Shown piece by piece: positions 34,197 through 41,624 of a DNA stretch of 64,000 bases. This stretch comes from Streptomyces uncialis (lineage in GTDB: Bacteria; Actinomycetota; Actinomycetes; Streptomycetales; Streptomycetaceae), in contig NZ_LFBV01000001.1 in the NCBI RefSeq assembly GCF_001905345.1, positions 1,003,321 to 1,067,320 of the forward strand, written 5' to 3'. Every line of letters starts with the position of its first letter. Positions within the stretch are counted from its first letter, which is position 1. The notes below the pieces were generated by a model. That model was not told where the DNA came from. It did not search any database and saw only the letters and a list, made by a program, of their open reading frames with translations. The position numbers and the translations under genes are program-made.

Positions 34197-35842
34197 CCCA
34201 GCGCCGAAACAGTCACCACCAGGCGGACGGCACCCGCGCCGACGCGCCGCTCGGGGTCATCGCGGACGACTTCACCGGTGCGACGGACGTCGCCGTGGCG
34301 CTGCGCCGCGCCGGACTCCGCACCCTGTTGTTCTTCGGCGTGCCGGACGGTACGGGTGTGCCGGACGGTACGGAGGTGCCAGGCCGTACGGGTGGGGCGG
34401 ACCGTACGGGTGCGCCGGGTCGTACGGGGGAGGGGGCGCACGGGGCCGACGCGGACCCGTTGCCCGAGCACGACGCGCTGGTCGTCGCGCTGAAGAGCCG
34501 GATGGTGCCCGCGGCCGACGCGGTCGCCTCGTCCCTGGACGCGCTGGAATGGCTGCGCGGACAGGGCGCCGGGCAGATCTACTTCAAGTTCTGCTCGACC
34601 TTCGACTCCACCCCGCGCGGCAACATCGGCCCGGTCCTGGACCGGCTGGCCGAGGCGACGGGCGCCGACACCGTGCCGCTGACCCCGAGTTCGCCGGAGC
34701 ATCTGCGGACCCAGTACCAGGGCTGTCTCTTCGTGGACGGCGTCCTGCTCGGTGAGTCGCATATGCGCGACCACCCGGTGACCCCCATGACGGACTCGAA
34801 CCTGCCCAGGCTGCTGCGGGCCCAGACCCGCGAACGGGTGGCCCTCATCGGGCTCGGGACGGTACGGGAGGGCGCGGCGGCGGTGCGTGACGCGCTGGCG
34901 GGCGCCGGGGCGCGCGGCGCGCGCTACGTACTGGCCGACGGTATCGACGAGAGCGATCTGCGCACGCTCGGCCGGGCCGCCCTCGGTTCACCGCTCGTCG
35001 CGGGCGCCGCCGGACTGGCCGCAGGTCTGGCGCACGCGTACGCGGAGGAGCGCGCGGGGCGTTCGCCGGGCGCGGGGCGGGTTCCGGGCGCTGGACGGCC
35101 TTCGGGTGCTGGACCCGCGCCGGGTGCTGAACGTGCGCCGGGTGCTGAACGTCCGTCGGGTGCCGGTCAGGGCGAGGCCGCCGACGGGAGGAACGCCGCC
35201 GACGGGAGCCACATCGCCGACGCCCCGGATGCCGCCGACGCCCCGGGTGCCGCCGACGCCCCGGATGCCCCGGACGGCCCGGACGCCGTGGACATCTCCG
35301 GGCCGCCGGACGGACCGGCCGCCGTGCTGAGCGGGAGCTGTTCCCGCCGCACCCTGGAGCAGCTCGCGGCGCTCCTCGACGAGGGGAGGCCCGCGTACCG
35401 CCTCGACCCGGTGGCCGTACCCGATCCCGTGGCGCTCGCCGACGCCGCGCTCGCCTGGTACGACGCGCTGCCCGCGGGTGGCGGCGCGCCCGTCCTCTAC
35501 TCCTCGGCCGCCCCCGAAAGGCTCCGCGAGACACAGCGGGTGCTGGGCGTGGAGCGGTCGGCGGCCCTGCTGGAGAAGGCGACAGGTCTCGTCGCGGCCG
35601 GACTGGTCGAGCGCGGGGTGCGCAGGCTGGTCGCCGCCGGGGGTGAGACGTCCGGAGCCGTCGTCGCCGCGCTCGGGGTCACCGGCGCGCGGGTCGGCGC
35701 CGAGGCCGCGCGCGGGGTGCCCTGGATCCACCCGCTGGGCGAGCGCCCCTTGGCGCTGCTGCTCAAGTCCGGCAACTTCGGCGGACCCGGCCTGCTCACC
35801 GACGCCTCCGCCTCCCGCGCGGAACGGACGGACGGCATATGA
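34193..35842 (+). CDS. otnK: Four-carbon acid sugar kinase (DUF1537), OtnK-like
   Basis: 549 residues against about 420-430 for the family. It phosphorylates 3-oxo-tetronate on C4 with ATP. N-terminal substrate domain: LGVIADDFTGATDVAVALR (from residue 20), FKFCSTFDSTPRGNIGPVLD, TPSSPEHLRTQYQGCLFVDG, LLGESHMRDHPVTPMTDSNL. C-terminal nucleotide domain: AVLSGSCSRRTLEQ, RRLVAAGGETSGAV, LALLLKSGNFGG. Two low-complexity insertions explain the extra length: residues about 51-89 (PDGTGVPDGTEVPGRTGG and so on) and 286-370 (repeats of GAGRPSGAG then DAPDAADAPG). They fall in loops, so the core may still fold. Confidence 0.9.
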   Translation: MTQRRNSHHQADGTRADAPLGVIADDFTGATDVAVALRRAGLRTLLFFGVPDGTGVPDGTEVPGRTGGADRTGAPGRTGEGAHGADADPLPEHDALVVALKSRMVPAADAVASSLDALEWLRGQGAGQIYFKFCSTFDSTPRGNIGPVLDRLAEATGADTVPLTPSSPEHLRTQYQGCLFVDGVLLGESHMRDHPVTPMTDSNLPRLLRAQTRERVALIGLGTVREGAAAVRDALAGAGARGARYVLADGIDESDLRTLGRAALGSPLVAGAAGLAAGLAHAYAEERAGRSPGAGRVPGAGRPSGAGPAPGAERAPGAERPSGAGQGEAADGRNAADGSHIADAPDAADAPGAADAPDAPDGPDAVDISGPPDGPAAVLSGSCSRRTLEQLAALLDEGRPAYRLDPVAVPDPVALADAALAWYDALPAGGGAPVLYSSAAPERLRETQRVLGVERSAALLEKATGLVAAGLVERGVRRLVAAGGETSGAVVAALGVTGARVGAEAARGVPWIHPLGERPLALLLKSGNFGGPGLLTDASASRAERTDGI

Positions 35843-36477
35843 GCGGGCTGGATCACGCGGACGAGCGTGACCGCCTCATCGCCACCGCGCGGGCCGTCGC
35901 CGACCGTTCGCTGACGCATGGGAGCACGGGCAATGTCTCGGTGCGCGCCGGTGAGCACATCCTGGTGACACCCACGGGGTCGAGCCTGGCCACCGTGCGC
36001 GCCGGGGAACTGTCCGTCATCGACGCGGGCGGAGCCCACGTCCGCGGTCCCAGGCCCTCCAAGGAGGCGTTCCTGCATGCCGCGATGCTCCGCGCCAGGC
36101 CGGACGCCGGCGCCGTGGTGCACACCCACTCCACCCACGCGGCGGCCGTCTCGTGCCTGGCCCGGCTCGACCGGCGGGACGTCCTGCCGCCGCTGACCGC
36201 CTACTACGCGATGCGCGTCGGCACCCTCCCGATGCTGCCGTACTTCGCCCCCGGCGACAGCCGGATGGCCGCCGCCGTCGAGGCGTCGGCCCGGGAGCAT
36301 CCCGCGCTCCTCCTGAGCAACCACGGACCGGTCGCCGCCGCGGCCGACCCGGAGCGCGCGCTGGAGACGGCCGAGGAGATCGAGGAGACGGCGAAGCTCT
36401 TCCTGCTGCTGCGCGGCGCTCCGACCCGTCCGCTGACACGGGCCCAGCGAGCCGCGCTGCGCCCCGCCTCCCACTGA
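35839..36477 (+). CDS. otnC: Class II aldolase/adducin family, OtnC-like 3-oxo-tetronate 4-phosphate decarboxylase
   Basis: 212 residues. The start overlaps the kinase stop (ATGA). Substrate and metal motifs: SLTHGSTGNVSVRAGEHILVTPTGSSL, then SKEAFLHAAMLRARPDAGAVVHTHSTHAAAVSCL with the zinc ligands HTH, and LLSNHGPVAAAADPERALETAEEIEETAKLFLLL with the third His. It decarboxylates 3-oxo-tetronate 4-phosphate to dihydroxyacetone phosphate and CO2, feeding glycolysis. Presence directly after a DUF1537 kinase separates it from fuculose or ribulose aldolases of the same family. Confidence 0.9.
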   Translation: MSGLDHADERDRLIATARAVADRSLTHGSTGNVSVRAGEHILVTPTGSSLATVRAGELSVIDAGGAHVRGPRPSKEAFLHAAMLRARPDAGAVVHTHSTHAAAVSCLARLDRRDVLPPLTAYYAMRVGTLPMLPYFAPGDSRMAAAVEASAREHPALLLSNHGPVAAAADPERALETAEEIEETAKLFLLLRGAPTRPLTRAQRAALRPASH

Positions 36478-36565
36478 ACCACCCCCCCGAACACCGTGGG
36501 GACCGAGCGGACACCCCGGGACAGCCCGGAAGCACCCGTTCCCCCACCCTTGTGAAAGGACAAAG

Positions 36566-37279
36566 ATGTCCGCGGACATACCGCACACGGTGTCGCTCTT
36601 CAGCGCGCTGGCGGTGAAGAAGGCCCTCGACGACGCCGTACTCCCGGCGTTCGGCCGGCAGACCGAAGCCGCCGTCGACATCGTCTACGATCCGACGAAC
36701 GTACTGCTGCGCAGGATCGAGGAAGGCGCCCGGCCGGAGGTCATGGTCGGGGTGACCGGGGCGTTCCCGGCGCTGTGCGAGGCGGGGGTCATCGACCCGT
36801 CCTCGGTGCGGAGCATCGCCCGGGTCGGGATCGGCCTGGCCATGCCGCCCGGCGGCGAGCCGCCCGTCATCGACACGGTCGACGCGCTGATCACGGCGCT
36901 CCGCTCGGCGCGTTCGGTGGCCTACTCCCGCACCGGGGCCAGCGGGGTCCACTTCGCCGGGCTGCTGGAACGGCTCGGCATAGCGGACGAGGTCAACGCG
37001 CGGGCCACCGTCGTGGAGAAGGGTTTCACCGCGCTCGCGGTGGTCGACGGCCGGGCCGATCTGGCCGTGCAGCAGATGAGCGAGCTGCTGTTCGTGCCCG
37101 AGGCCCGGGTGGTGGGGCCGCTGCCGGACGGGGCCCAGCACTTCACCGAGCTCTCGGCGGCACTGGGCACCGCGGCCGTCGACCGGGCCGGGGCCCGCGC
37201 CCTGCACACTTTCCTCACCGGGAAGGAGGCGGGAGATGCCTACCGAAGAGCCGGACTGGAAGCGCTGCCACTGGACTGA
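36566..37279 (+). CDS. ModA-like substrate-binding domain protein without signal peptide
   Basis: 237 residues. The fold starts immediately (HTVSLFSALAVKKALDDAVLPAFGRQTEAAVDIVYDPTN). It resembles SBP_bac_11/ModA-type binding proteins; SVAYSRTGASGVHFAGLLERLGI is a typical hinge-region block and ADLAVQQMSELLFVPEARVVGPLP another. There is no N-terminal signal peptide or lipobox, and the ATG at 36566 has AAAGGAC upstream. The protein should therefore stay in the cytoplasm, which is odd for a transport binding protein. It may sense or deliver a ligand inside the cell. It sits between the decarboxylase and the permease genes. Confidence 0.8.
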   Translation: MSADIPHTVSLFSALAVKKALDDAVLPAFGRQTEAAVDIVYDPTNVLLRRIEEGARPEVMVGVTGAFPALCEAGVIDPSSVRSIARVGIGLAMPPGGEPPVIDTVDALITALRSARSVAYSRTGASGVHFAGLLERLGIADEVNARATVVEKGFTALAVVDGRADLAVQQMSELLFVPEARVVGPLPDGAQHFTELSAALGTAAVDRAGARALHTFLTGKEAGDAYRRAGLEALPLD

Positions 37280-37393
37280 GCCGCACACGTGCATCCCGTC
37301 GCCCTCGGCCGTCCAGCCGTACACGGGCATCCCGTCGTACACGGCCGGGGGCACGCCCTCCCCTCCCTGTCCCGGCTGTAGGAGGAGACGCCG

Positions 37394-38743
37394 ATGAACG
37401 CGATATTCGCACTGGTCGCCTTCATCGGGGCCATCATCGTGTGGAACGTAGGGGTCAAGCGCAACATCGGCGAAGCCATGGTCATCGGCTTCCTCGTCAG
37501 TGCCGCGTTCGCCGGTACGGACGCGCCGCGCGTGATCTGGGAGAGCCTCGTCGAGGGGCTGAAGTCGGAGATCACCTTCGCCGCCCTGGCCTTCGTCTTC
37601 GTCAGCGAACTGCTGACGAGGACAGGGCTCGTGCAGCGGATGATCGACATCCTCAGCTCGATGCTCGGCCGCCGCGAGGGCGGCTCCGCCTACGCGGCGA
37701 CGGTCTCGGCCGGTCTCTTCGGCGCCGTCGCGCACAACGGCGCGGCGATCGTGGCCACCATCGGTTCCATCACCATCCCCTGGATGAAGCGCTCCAAGGC
37801 GAGCGGTGAGACCGCGGCACTGGTCCTCGCCGGGAACGCGGGCGTCGGCGCCACCTTCCCTTTCAGCGGGGCCTTCTTCATCCTGCTGGCGGCGCCGACC
37901 GTACTGCCGGTCCTCAAGGCGCAGGACGTGGTCGGCACGATCTTCGTGGTGGGCGCCTGGATGGTCGCGATGCGGCTGGTCATCGCCTACGTCATCGTCA
38001 AACGGCGGGGCGTGGGCGCGATGGCGCCGGAGGACATCCATCCGCTACGGCGGTCCTTCGCGGCCGGCTGGACCTCACTGATCGTCCTGGCCGCCATCGC
38101 GGTGCCGATCGTCCTGACCGCGTCCCCGACCAGCGATCTCATCGGCGACCGGCTGGGGGGACTGGACGTCTCCGACGCCGTGCCGCTGCTGGTGTGGCTG
38201 CCGGTGGTGATGCTGCTCGCCGGACTGGTGGTCGAGCGGCGGTCGCTGCCGCGCGGCGGCGGGGAGTGGTGGACACTGCTGGCGGAGATCAGTCCTAAAC
38301 TCGGGCTGATCGGCGTCACGATGGTGTCGGCCTTCGCCGCCTCCAATGTGCTGAACACCCTGGGCATCGGCGAACAGCTCGCCCCCTATATGGAGCGACT
38401 GGAGGGCGTGCCGCAGATCGTCGCGGCACTCGTCGTCGGACTCGTCGTGGTGATCGTCGCGGGCCCCCTCAACACGACCTCCACCCTCGCGGCCGTCGGG
38501 CCCGTCGCCTTCGCCGCCCTGCTGGCGGCCGACGTTCCGCCGTACATCGCCTTCGCCGCCATCATCGTGTGGGCCTCGTCCGAGGGCTGCTCGCCACCGG
38601 GCGCCGCACCGCTGTACGTGGCCGCGGGCATCGCCTCCATCAACCCGGTGCGGATCTTCGTCCCGGTGACGCTCTACTACCTCGTGCCCTCCTACCTCAT
38701 GGGCGTGCTGATGGTGGTGGGAGCGATATGGATACCCGGATGA
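37394..38743 (+). CDS. DctM-like (TRAP large permease-type) transporter
   Basis: 449 residues with about 11-12 membrane segments. It looks like the TRAP large permease/ion transporter superfamily: AATVSAGLFGAVAHNGAAIVATIGSITIPWMKR is the first re-entrant-type block. IIVWASSEGCSPPGAAPLYVAAGIASINPVRIFVPVTLYY is the second, with the SPPG turn. It is the likely uptake system for the acid sugar. Ribosome binding site GGAGGAG lies before the ATG at 37394. A normal TRAP system also needs an exported DctP and a four-helix DctQ; neither is encoded here. Its stop overlaps a possible ATG of the small membrane protein gene. Confidence 0.85.
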   Translation: MNAIFALVAFIGAIIVWNVGVKRNIGEAMVIGFLVSAAFAGTDAPRVIWESLVEGLKSEITFAALAFVFVSELLTRTGLVQRMIDILSSMLGRREGGSAYAATVSAGLFGAVAHNGAAIVATIGSITIPWMKRSKASGETAALVLAGNAGVGATFPFSGAFFILLAAPTVLPVLKAQDVVGTIFVVGAWMVAMRLVIAYVIVKRRGVGAMAPEDIHPLRRSFAAGWTSLIVLAAIAVPIVLTASPTSDLIGDRLGGLDVSDAVPLLVWLPVVMLLAGLVVERRSLPRGGGEWWTLLAEISPKLGLIGVTMVSAFAASNVLNTLGIGEQLAPYMERLEGVPQIVAALVVGLVVVIVAGPLNTTSTLAAVGPVAFAALLAADVPPYIAFAAIIVWASSEGCSPPGAAPLYVAAGIASINPVRIFVPVTLYYLVPSYLMGVLMVVGAIWIPG

Positions 38744-38754
38744 GGAGTACCAGG

Positions 38755-38994
38755 ATGTACACGATCTGCCTGAACGTCTCCCGTGCCCTCGTCGCGCTCT
38801 TCCTGATCGGCGGAATCGTGGTGGTCGTGGGCCAGACGGTGGCCATGGCCGTCGGCTCCGCGGCCATGATGACGAGCTTCGGCTCCGACGTCGCCGACAT
38901 CGTCTGCGTCCTGGCCGGACTGGCCGGCCTCTTCTCCTTCCTGCTGCTCTACACGGCGGAGGGCAAGGAGAAGGCGGGCGAGTGGGAGGAGTGA
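38755..38994 (+). CDS. 79-residue two-helix membrane protein, possible transporter subunit
   Basis: Two membrane helices are visible: ALVALFLIGGIVVVVGQTVAMAV and DIVCVLAGLAGLFSFLLLY. The tail is charged (TAEGKEKAGEWEE). The ATG at 38755 is chosen because GAGGAG lies 7 bases upstream; ATGs at 38728 and 38740 overlap the permease gene. By place and size it could replace the DctQ small subunit of a TRAP-like system, though DctQ has four helices. No sequence family is recognised. It is the last gene of the acid-sugar operon and is followed by a strong terminator at 39031-39064. Confidence 0.7.
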   Translation: MYTICLNVSRALVALFLIGGIVVVVGQTVAMAVGSAAMMTSFGSDVADIVCVLAGLAGLFSFLLLYTAEGKEKAGEWEE

Positions 38995-39030
38995 CGGGTC
39001 CGGGCACACCCGGGCCCTGACCGGGGGGAG

Positions 39031-39064
39031 GGGCGGGGCGGTCCGTTGGAGGACCGCCCCGCCC
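39031..39064. terminator. Terminator of the acid-sugar operon
   Basis: A perfect 14-bp stem with a 6-nt loop (GTTGGA): left arm GGGCGGGGCGGTCC at 39031-39044, right arm at 39051-39064. It begins 37 bases after the last stop codon of the operon. Confidence 0.82.
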
Positions 39065-39094
39065 TCAGCCCGCGACGCGCGGGGTTTCCTGTAC

Positions 39095-39679
39095 GGGTCG
39101 CCTTCGCTCGCGCTTCCGGGTTCCTTGTGCCGGGCGTAGTTGTTTCCTGTGCGGGTCGGACGGGGGTGCGCAGTTCCCCGCGCCCCTGGATGCTGCCCCC
39201 TTGCGGTCGCTTCTCGGGTGCGGGTTCGCCCTCGTCTTTTGCGCAGTTCCCCGCGCCCCTTCGGGGGCGCCCAACTGGGGCTGCCGATCAGTCTGCGGGC
39301 TGTCAGCAACCGGGGCCGGGGTTGAACCATCCTCCTCGTGCAGTCGCGCTGCTGCGGGAGGGGGTGGGCGGGAATCTCTGCCCGCAGACTCCGATGCTCT
39401 TCAGTAGGGCAACTGGACGTGTTACCGAGCGTGTCGGATCGAGGACGGAGAATCCCGACCGGCACCGACCGGAAGAACAAGCCGGACGCGCCCCAAAGGG
39501 GCGCGGGGAACTGCGCGAAAACGACGAGCGACGGCACAGGAACAAGCGCGTCCAGCCGGACAGACCTCAGAGGCGCAAGCGAAGGCGACCCGCAGGGAAC
39601 CGCGAAACCACCGAACGACGGCACAGCAACGAAGTACGCCCACCCGGGCAGACCTCGGAAGCGCAAGCGAAGGCGACCC
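39095..39679. repeat. Composite intergenic repeat, copy A, with terminal inverted repeats
   Basis: The left end (39095-39117, GGGTCGCCTTCGCTCGCGCTTCC) and the right end (39657-39679) are inverted copies matching at 22 of 23 positions. Inside, the left part carries copies of GCGCAGTTCCCCGCGCCCCT; the right part carries the inverted form GGGGCGCGGGGAACTGCGCG. The middle (about 39268-39480) is a core shared with 62950-63170; 66 nt of it (39342-39407) are identical in both. A perfect 8-bp hairpin lies at 39487-39505. The right end stops one base short of the GNAT stop codon. Frames read through it have no gene-like codon use. Confidence 0.8.
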
Positions 39680-39680
39680 G

Positions 39681-40163
39681 CTACGGGACCAGCGTCTTGG
39701 CGTAGCAGCGGCTGAGATCGCTGTCGCGGTAGTAGCCGAACTTGTCGCAGGGCGCATAGCCGCTGGACTCGTACAGGGCGATGGCCTCCGGCTGCTCGGT
39801 GCCCGTCTCCAGGACCATGCGGGTACGGCCGGCCGCGCGTGCATCGGACTCCAGCGAGGCGAGGATGCGGCGGGCCAGACCGAGACCGCGGGCCTCGGGC
39901 GTCACGTACATGCGCTTGATCTCGGCGTCGCCGTCCGCGTAGCCGTGACCGTTCGCCTCCTGACGGCGCCAGCCGCCCGTGGCCAGGGCGGTACCGTTCT
40001 CGTCGTACGCGATCAGGTAGATACCGACCGGTGGATCGAACATCGTGGGGTCCAGCGGGGTGATGTCGCCTTCGTCGCCGTAGCGCTCCGCGTACTCGCG
40101 CTGCACGCGGTCGTTGAGCTTCACGGCGTCCGTGTGACCGAAGGAGACGGTTCGTATATTCAT
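39681..40163 (-). CDS. GNAT family N-acetyltransferase
   Basis: 160 residues from the ATG at 40163 (40172 is also possible). GNAT fold landmarks: ALATGGWRRQ in strand 4, AEIKRMYVTPEARGLGLARRILASLESDARAAGRTRMVLETGTEQPEAIALYESSGY covering the acetyl-CoA loop RGLGLA and motif B. It transfers acetyl groups from acetyl-CoA to an unknown acceptor. The stop codon abuts the right end of the composite repeat at 39679. It is divergent from the exonuclease III gene. Confidence 0.88.
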   Translation of the reverse strand: MNIRTVSFGHTDAVKLNDRVQREYAERYGDEGDITPLDPTMFDPPVGIYLIAYDENGTALATGGWRRQEANGHGYADGDAEIKRMYVTPEARGLGLARRILASLESDARAAGRTRMVLETGTEQPEAIALYESSGYAPCDKFGYYRDSDLSRCYAKTLVP

Positions 40164-40345
40164 GCGAGTCATCGTACTTCTATGCAGGGTCACGGAAGTC
40201 TGGGTGACCGGTGGCCGGTGGCGGACGCCCGCCATGGGTGGGGCGGGACCTCTGCCAGTGTGCCGGTAGCCTGCCGGAAAGCTCACTGTGACCTCGGACA
40301 ACCTGTTCGACGCCTCGGGTCGCGTGTGATGTCGAGGAGATCGTT

Positions 40346-41149
40346 TTGCTGACTGTGACCTCTGTGAACGTGAACGGTCTGCGGGCCGCGGCGAAGAAGG
40401 GCTTCGTCGAGTGGCTCGCGGACACGTCCGCCGATGTGCTCTGCCTCCAGGAGGTCCGGGCCGAGCCGGAGCAGCTGCCGGACACGGTCCGGGCACCGGA
40501 CGGCTGGCACACCGTGCACGCCCCCGCCGCGGCCAAGGGACGTGCCGGGGTGTCCCTGATGACCCGCAGGGAGCCCGACGCGGTGCGTGTCGGCTTCGGC
40601 TCGACGGAGTTCGACGGCAGTGGCCGCTATGTGGAGGCGGACCTGCCCGGGGTCACCGTCGCCAGCCTGTATCTGCCCTCAGGTGAGGTCGGCACCGAAC
40701 GGCAGGACGAGAAGGTGCGCTTCATGGACGCGTTCCTGTCCTATGTGAAGGAGCTCAGGGAGCGGGCGGCGGCGGACGGCAGGGAGGTCCTTGTCTGCGG
40801 TGACTGGAACATCGCCCACCGTGAGGCCGACCTCAAGAACTGGCGCAGCAACAAGAAGAACTCCGGCTTCCTGCCCGAGGAACGCGCCTGGGTCGACCGC
40901 GTCCTCGACGCCCATGACGGCGGCTACGTGGACGTCTTCCGGCGGCTGCACCCCGAGGTCGAAGGGCCCTACTCCTGGTGGTCGTACCGGGGGAAGGCGT
41001 TCGACAACGACAGCGGCTGGCGTATCGACTACCACATGGCGACCCCCGCACTCGCGGAACGTGCGCTGAAGGCAACCGTGGAACGCGCCGCCAGCTACGA
41101 CCTGCGCTGGTCGGACCACGCACCTGTCACGGTCGTGTACGGCGCCTGA
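40346..41149 (+). CDS. xthA: Exodeoxyribonuclease III
   Basis: 267 residues. A type II AP endonuclease/3'-5' exonuclease for base-excision repair. Catalytic landmarks: TSVNVNGLRAAAKKGFVEWL, the metal Glu in DVLCLQEVRAE, GRYVEADLPGVTVASLYLPSGE, VLVCGDWNIAHREADLKN, and the final RWSDHAPVTVVY with the Asp-His pair. The start is a TTG at 40346 with GAGGAGA 5-6 bases upstream; there is no nearby ATG or GTG in frame that keeps the first strand. Confidence 0.94.
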   Translation: MLTVTSVNVNGLRAAAKKGFVEWLADTSADVLCLQEVRAEPEQLPDTVRAPDGWHTVHAPAAAKGRAGVSLMTRREPDAVRVGFGSTEFDGSGRYVEADLPGVTVASLYLPSGEVGTERQDEKVRFMDAFLSYVKELRERAAADGREVLVCGDWNIAHREADLKNWRSNKKNSGFLPEERAWVDRVLDAHDGGYVDVFRRLHPEVEGPYSWWSYRGKAFDNDSGWRIDYHMATPALAERALKATVERAASYDLRWSDHAPVTVVYGA

Positions 41150-41253
41150 GCCGGGCGGGTCCACTCACCTCTGGGTCTTGTCACGCAGGTCCCCCCAGGC
41201 CTTGGGCCCGCGTGTGGCTTGCGGGGACGCCAGGCCGGGCCTGGGCCGGAACG

Positions 41254-41274
41254 CCGTCCCACGCGCGGGGACGG
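41254..41274. terminator. Short stem between convergent genes
   Basis: A 7-bp stem CCGTCCC/GGGACGG with a 7-nt loop, immediately before the stop codon of the leftward small protein gene. Weak evidence; another stem CCAGGC/GCCTGG lies nearby at about 41230-41244. Confidence 0.4.
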
Positions 41275-41460
41275 TCAGATGTCGTAGTTCTGGTCGACGT
41301 GGTCCTCCGCCTCCTGGACGGCGCGCTCGGTCTCCGGGTCGTCGACCTTGTGGGACGTGCGGGACGGCCGGGGCGCTGTGCGGGCTCGGCGTGCCTTCGC
41401 CTTGCGCGCGTCCTTGGCGATGCGTTCACTCTTGTCGTCGAACTGGTCCTTGAGGCCCAT
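41275..41460 (-). CDS. Small charged protein (61 residues), conserved type
   Basis: MGLKDQFDDKSERIAKDARKA starts a highly charged helical protein, Lys/Arg-rich in the first half and acidic in the second (ERAVQEAEDHVDQNYDI). GGGAG lies 8 bases before the ATG. I remember similar small proteins in Streptomyces annotated as hypothetical. No membrane segment or catalytic motif. It is convergent with xthA. Confidence 0.7.
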   Translation of the reverse strand: MGLKDQFDDKSERIAKDARKAKARRARTAPRPSRTSHKVDDPETERAVQEAEDHVDQNYDI

Positions 41461-41624
41461 GGTGGGTCACTCCCGTATCGAGGTCAGGCTCTCCCGGGAC
41501 ATGTCCCAGCCTTTCACCGGCCGACCCTCGGTGCATGTCGACCGGTGAACGGAGCCTTGACGGTGACGCTGCGGGGTCGGACGACGGTGACTACGAGGGT
41601 GCAGCGACTGATGACGCTGCGGGG

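Noticed and set aside
38995..39715. Plus-strand frames of 125-219 residues through repeat copy A
   Set aside because: They read the intergenic repeat units; similar frames appear in copies B and C in different combinations, with no consistent protein.
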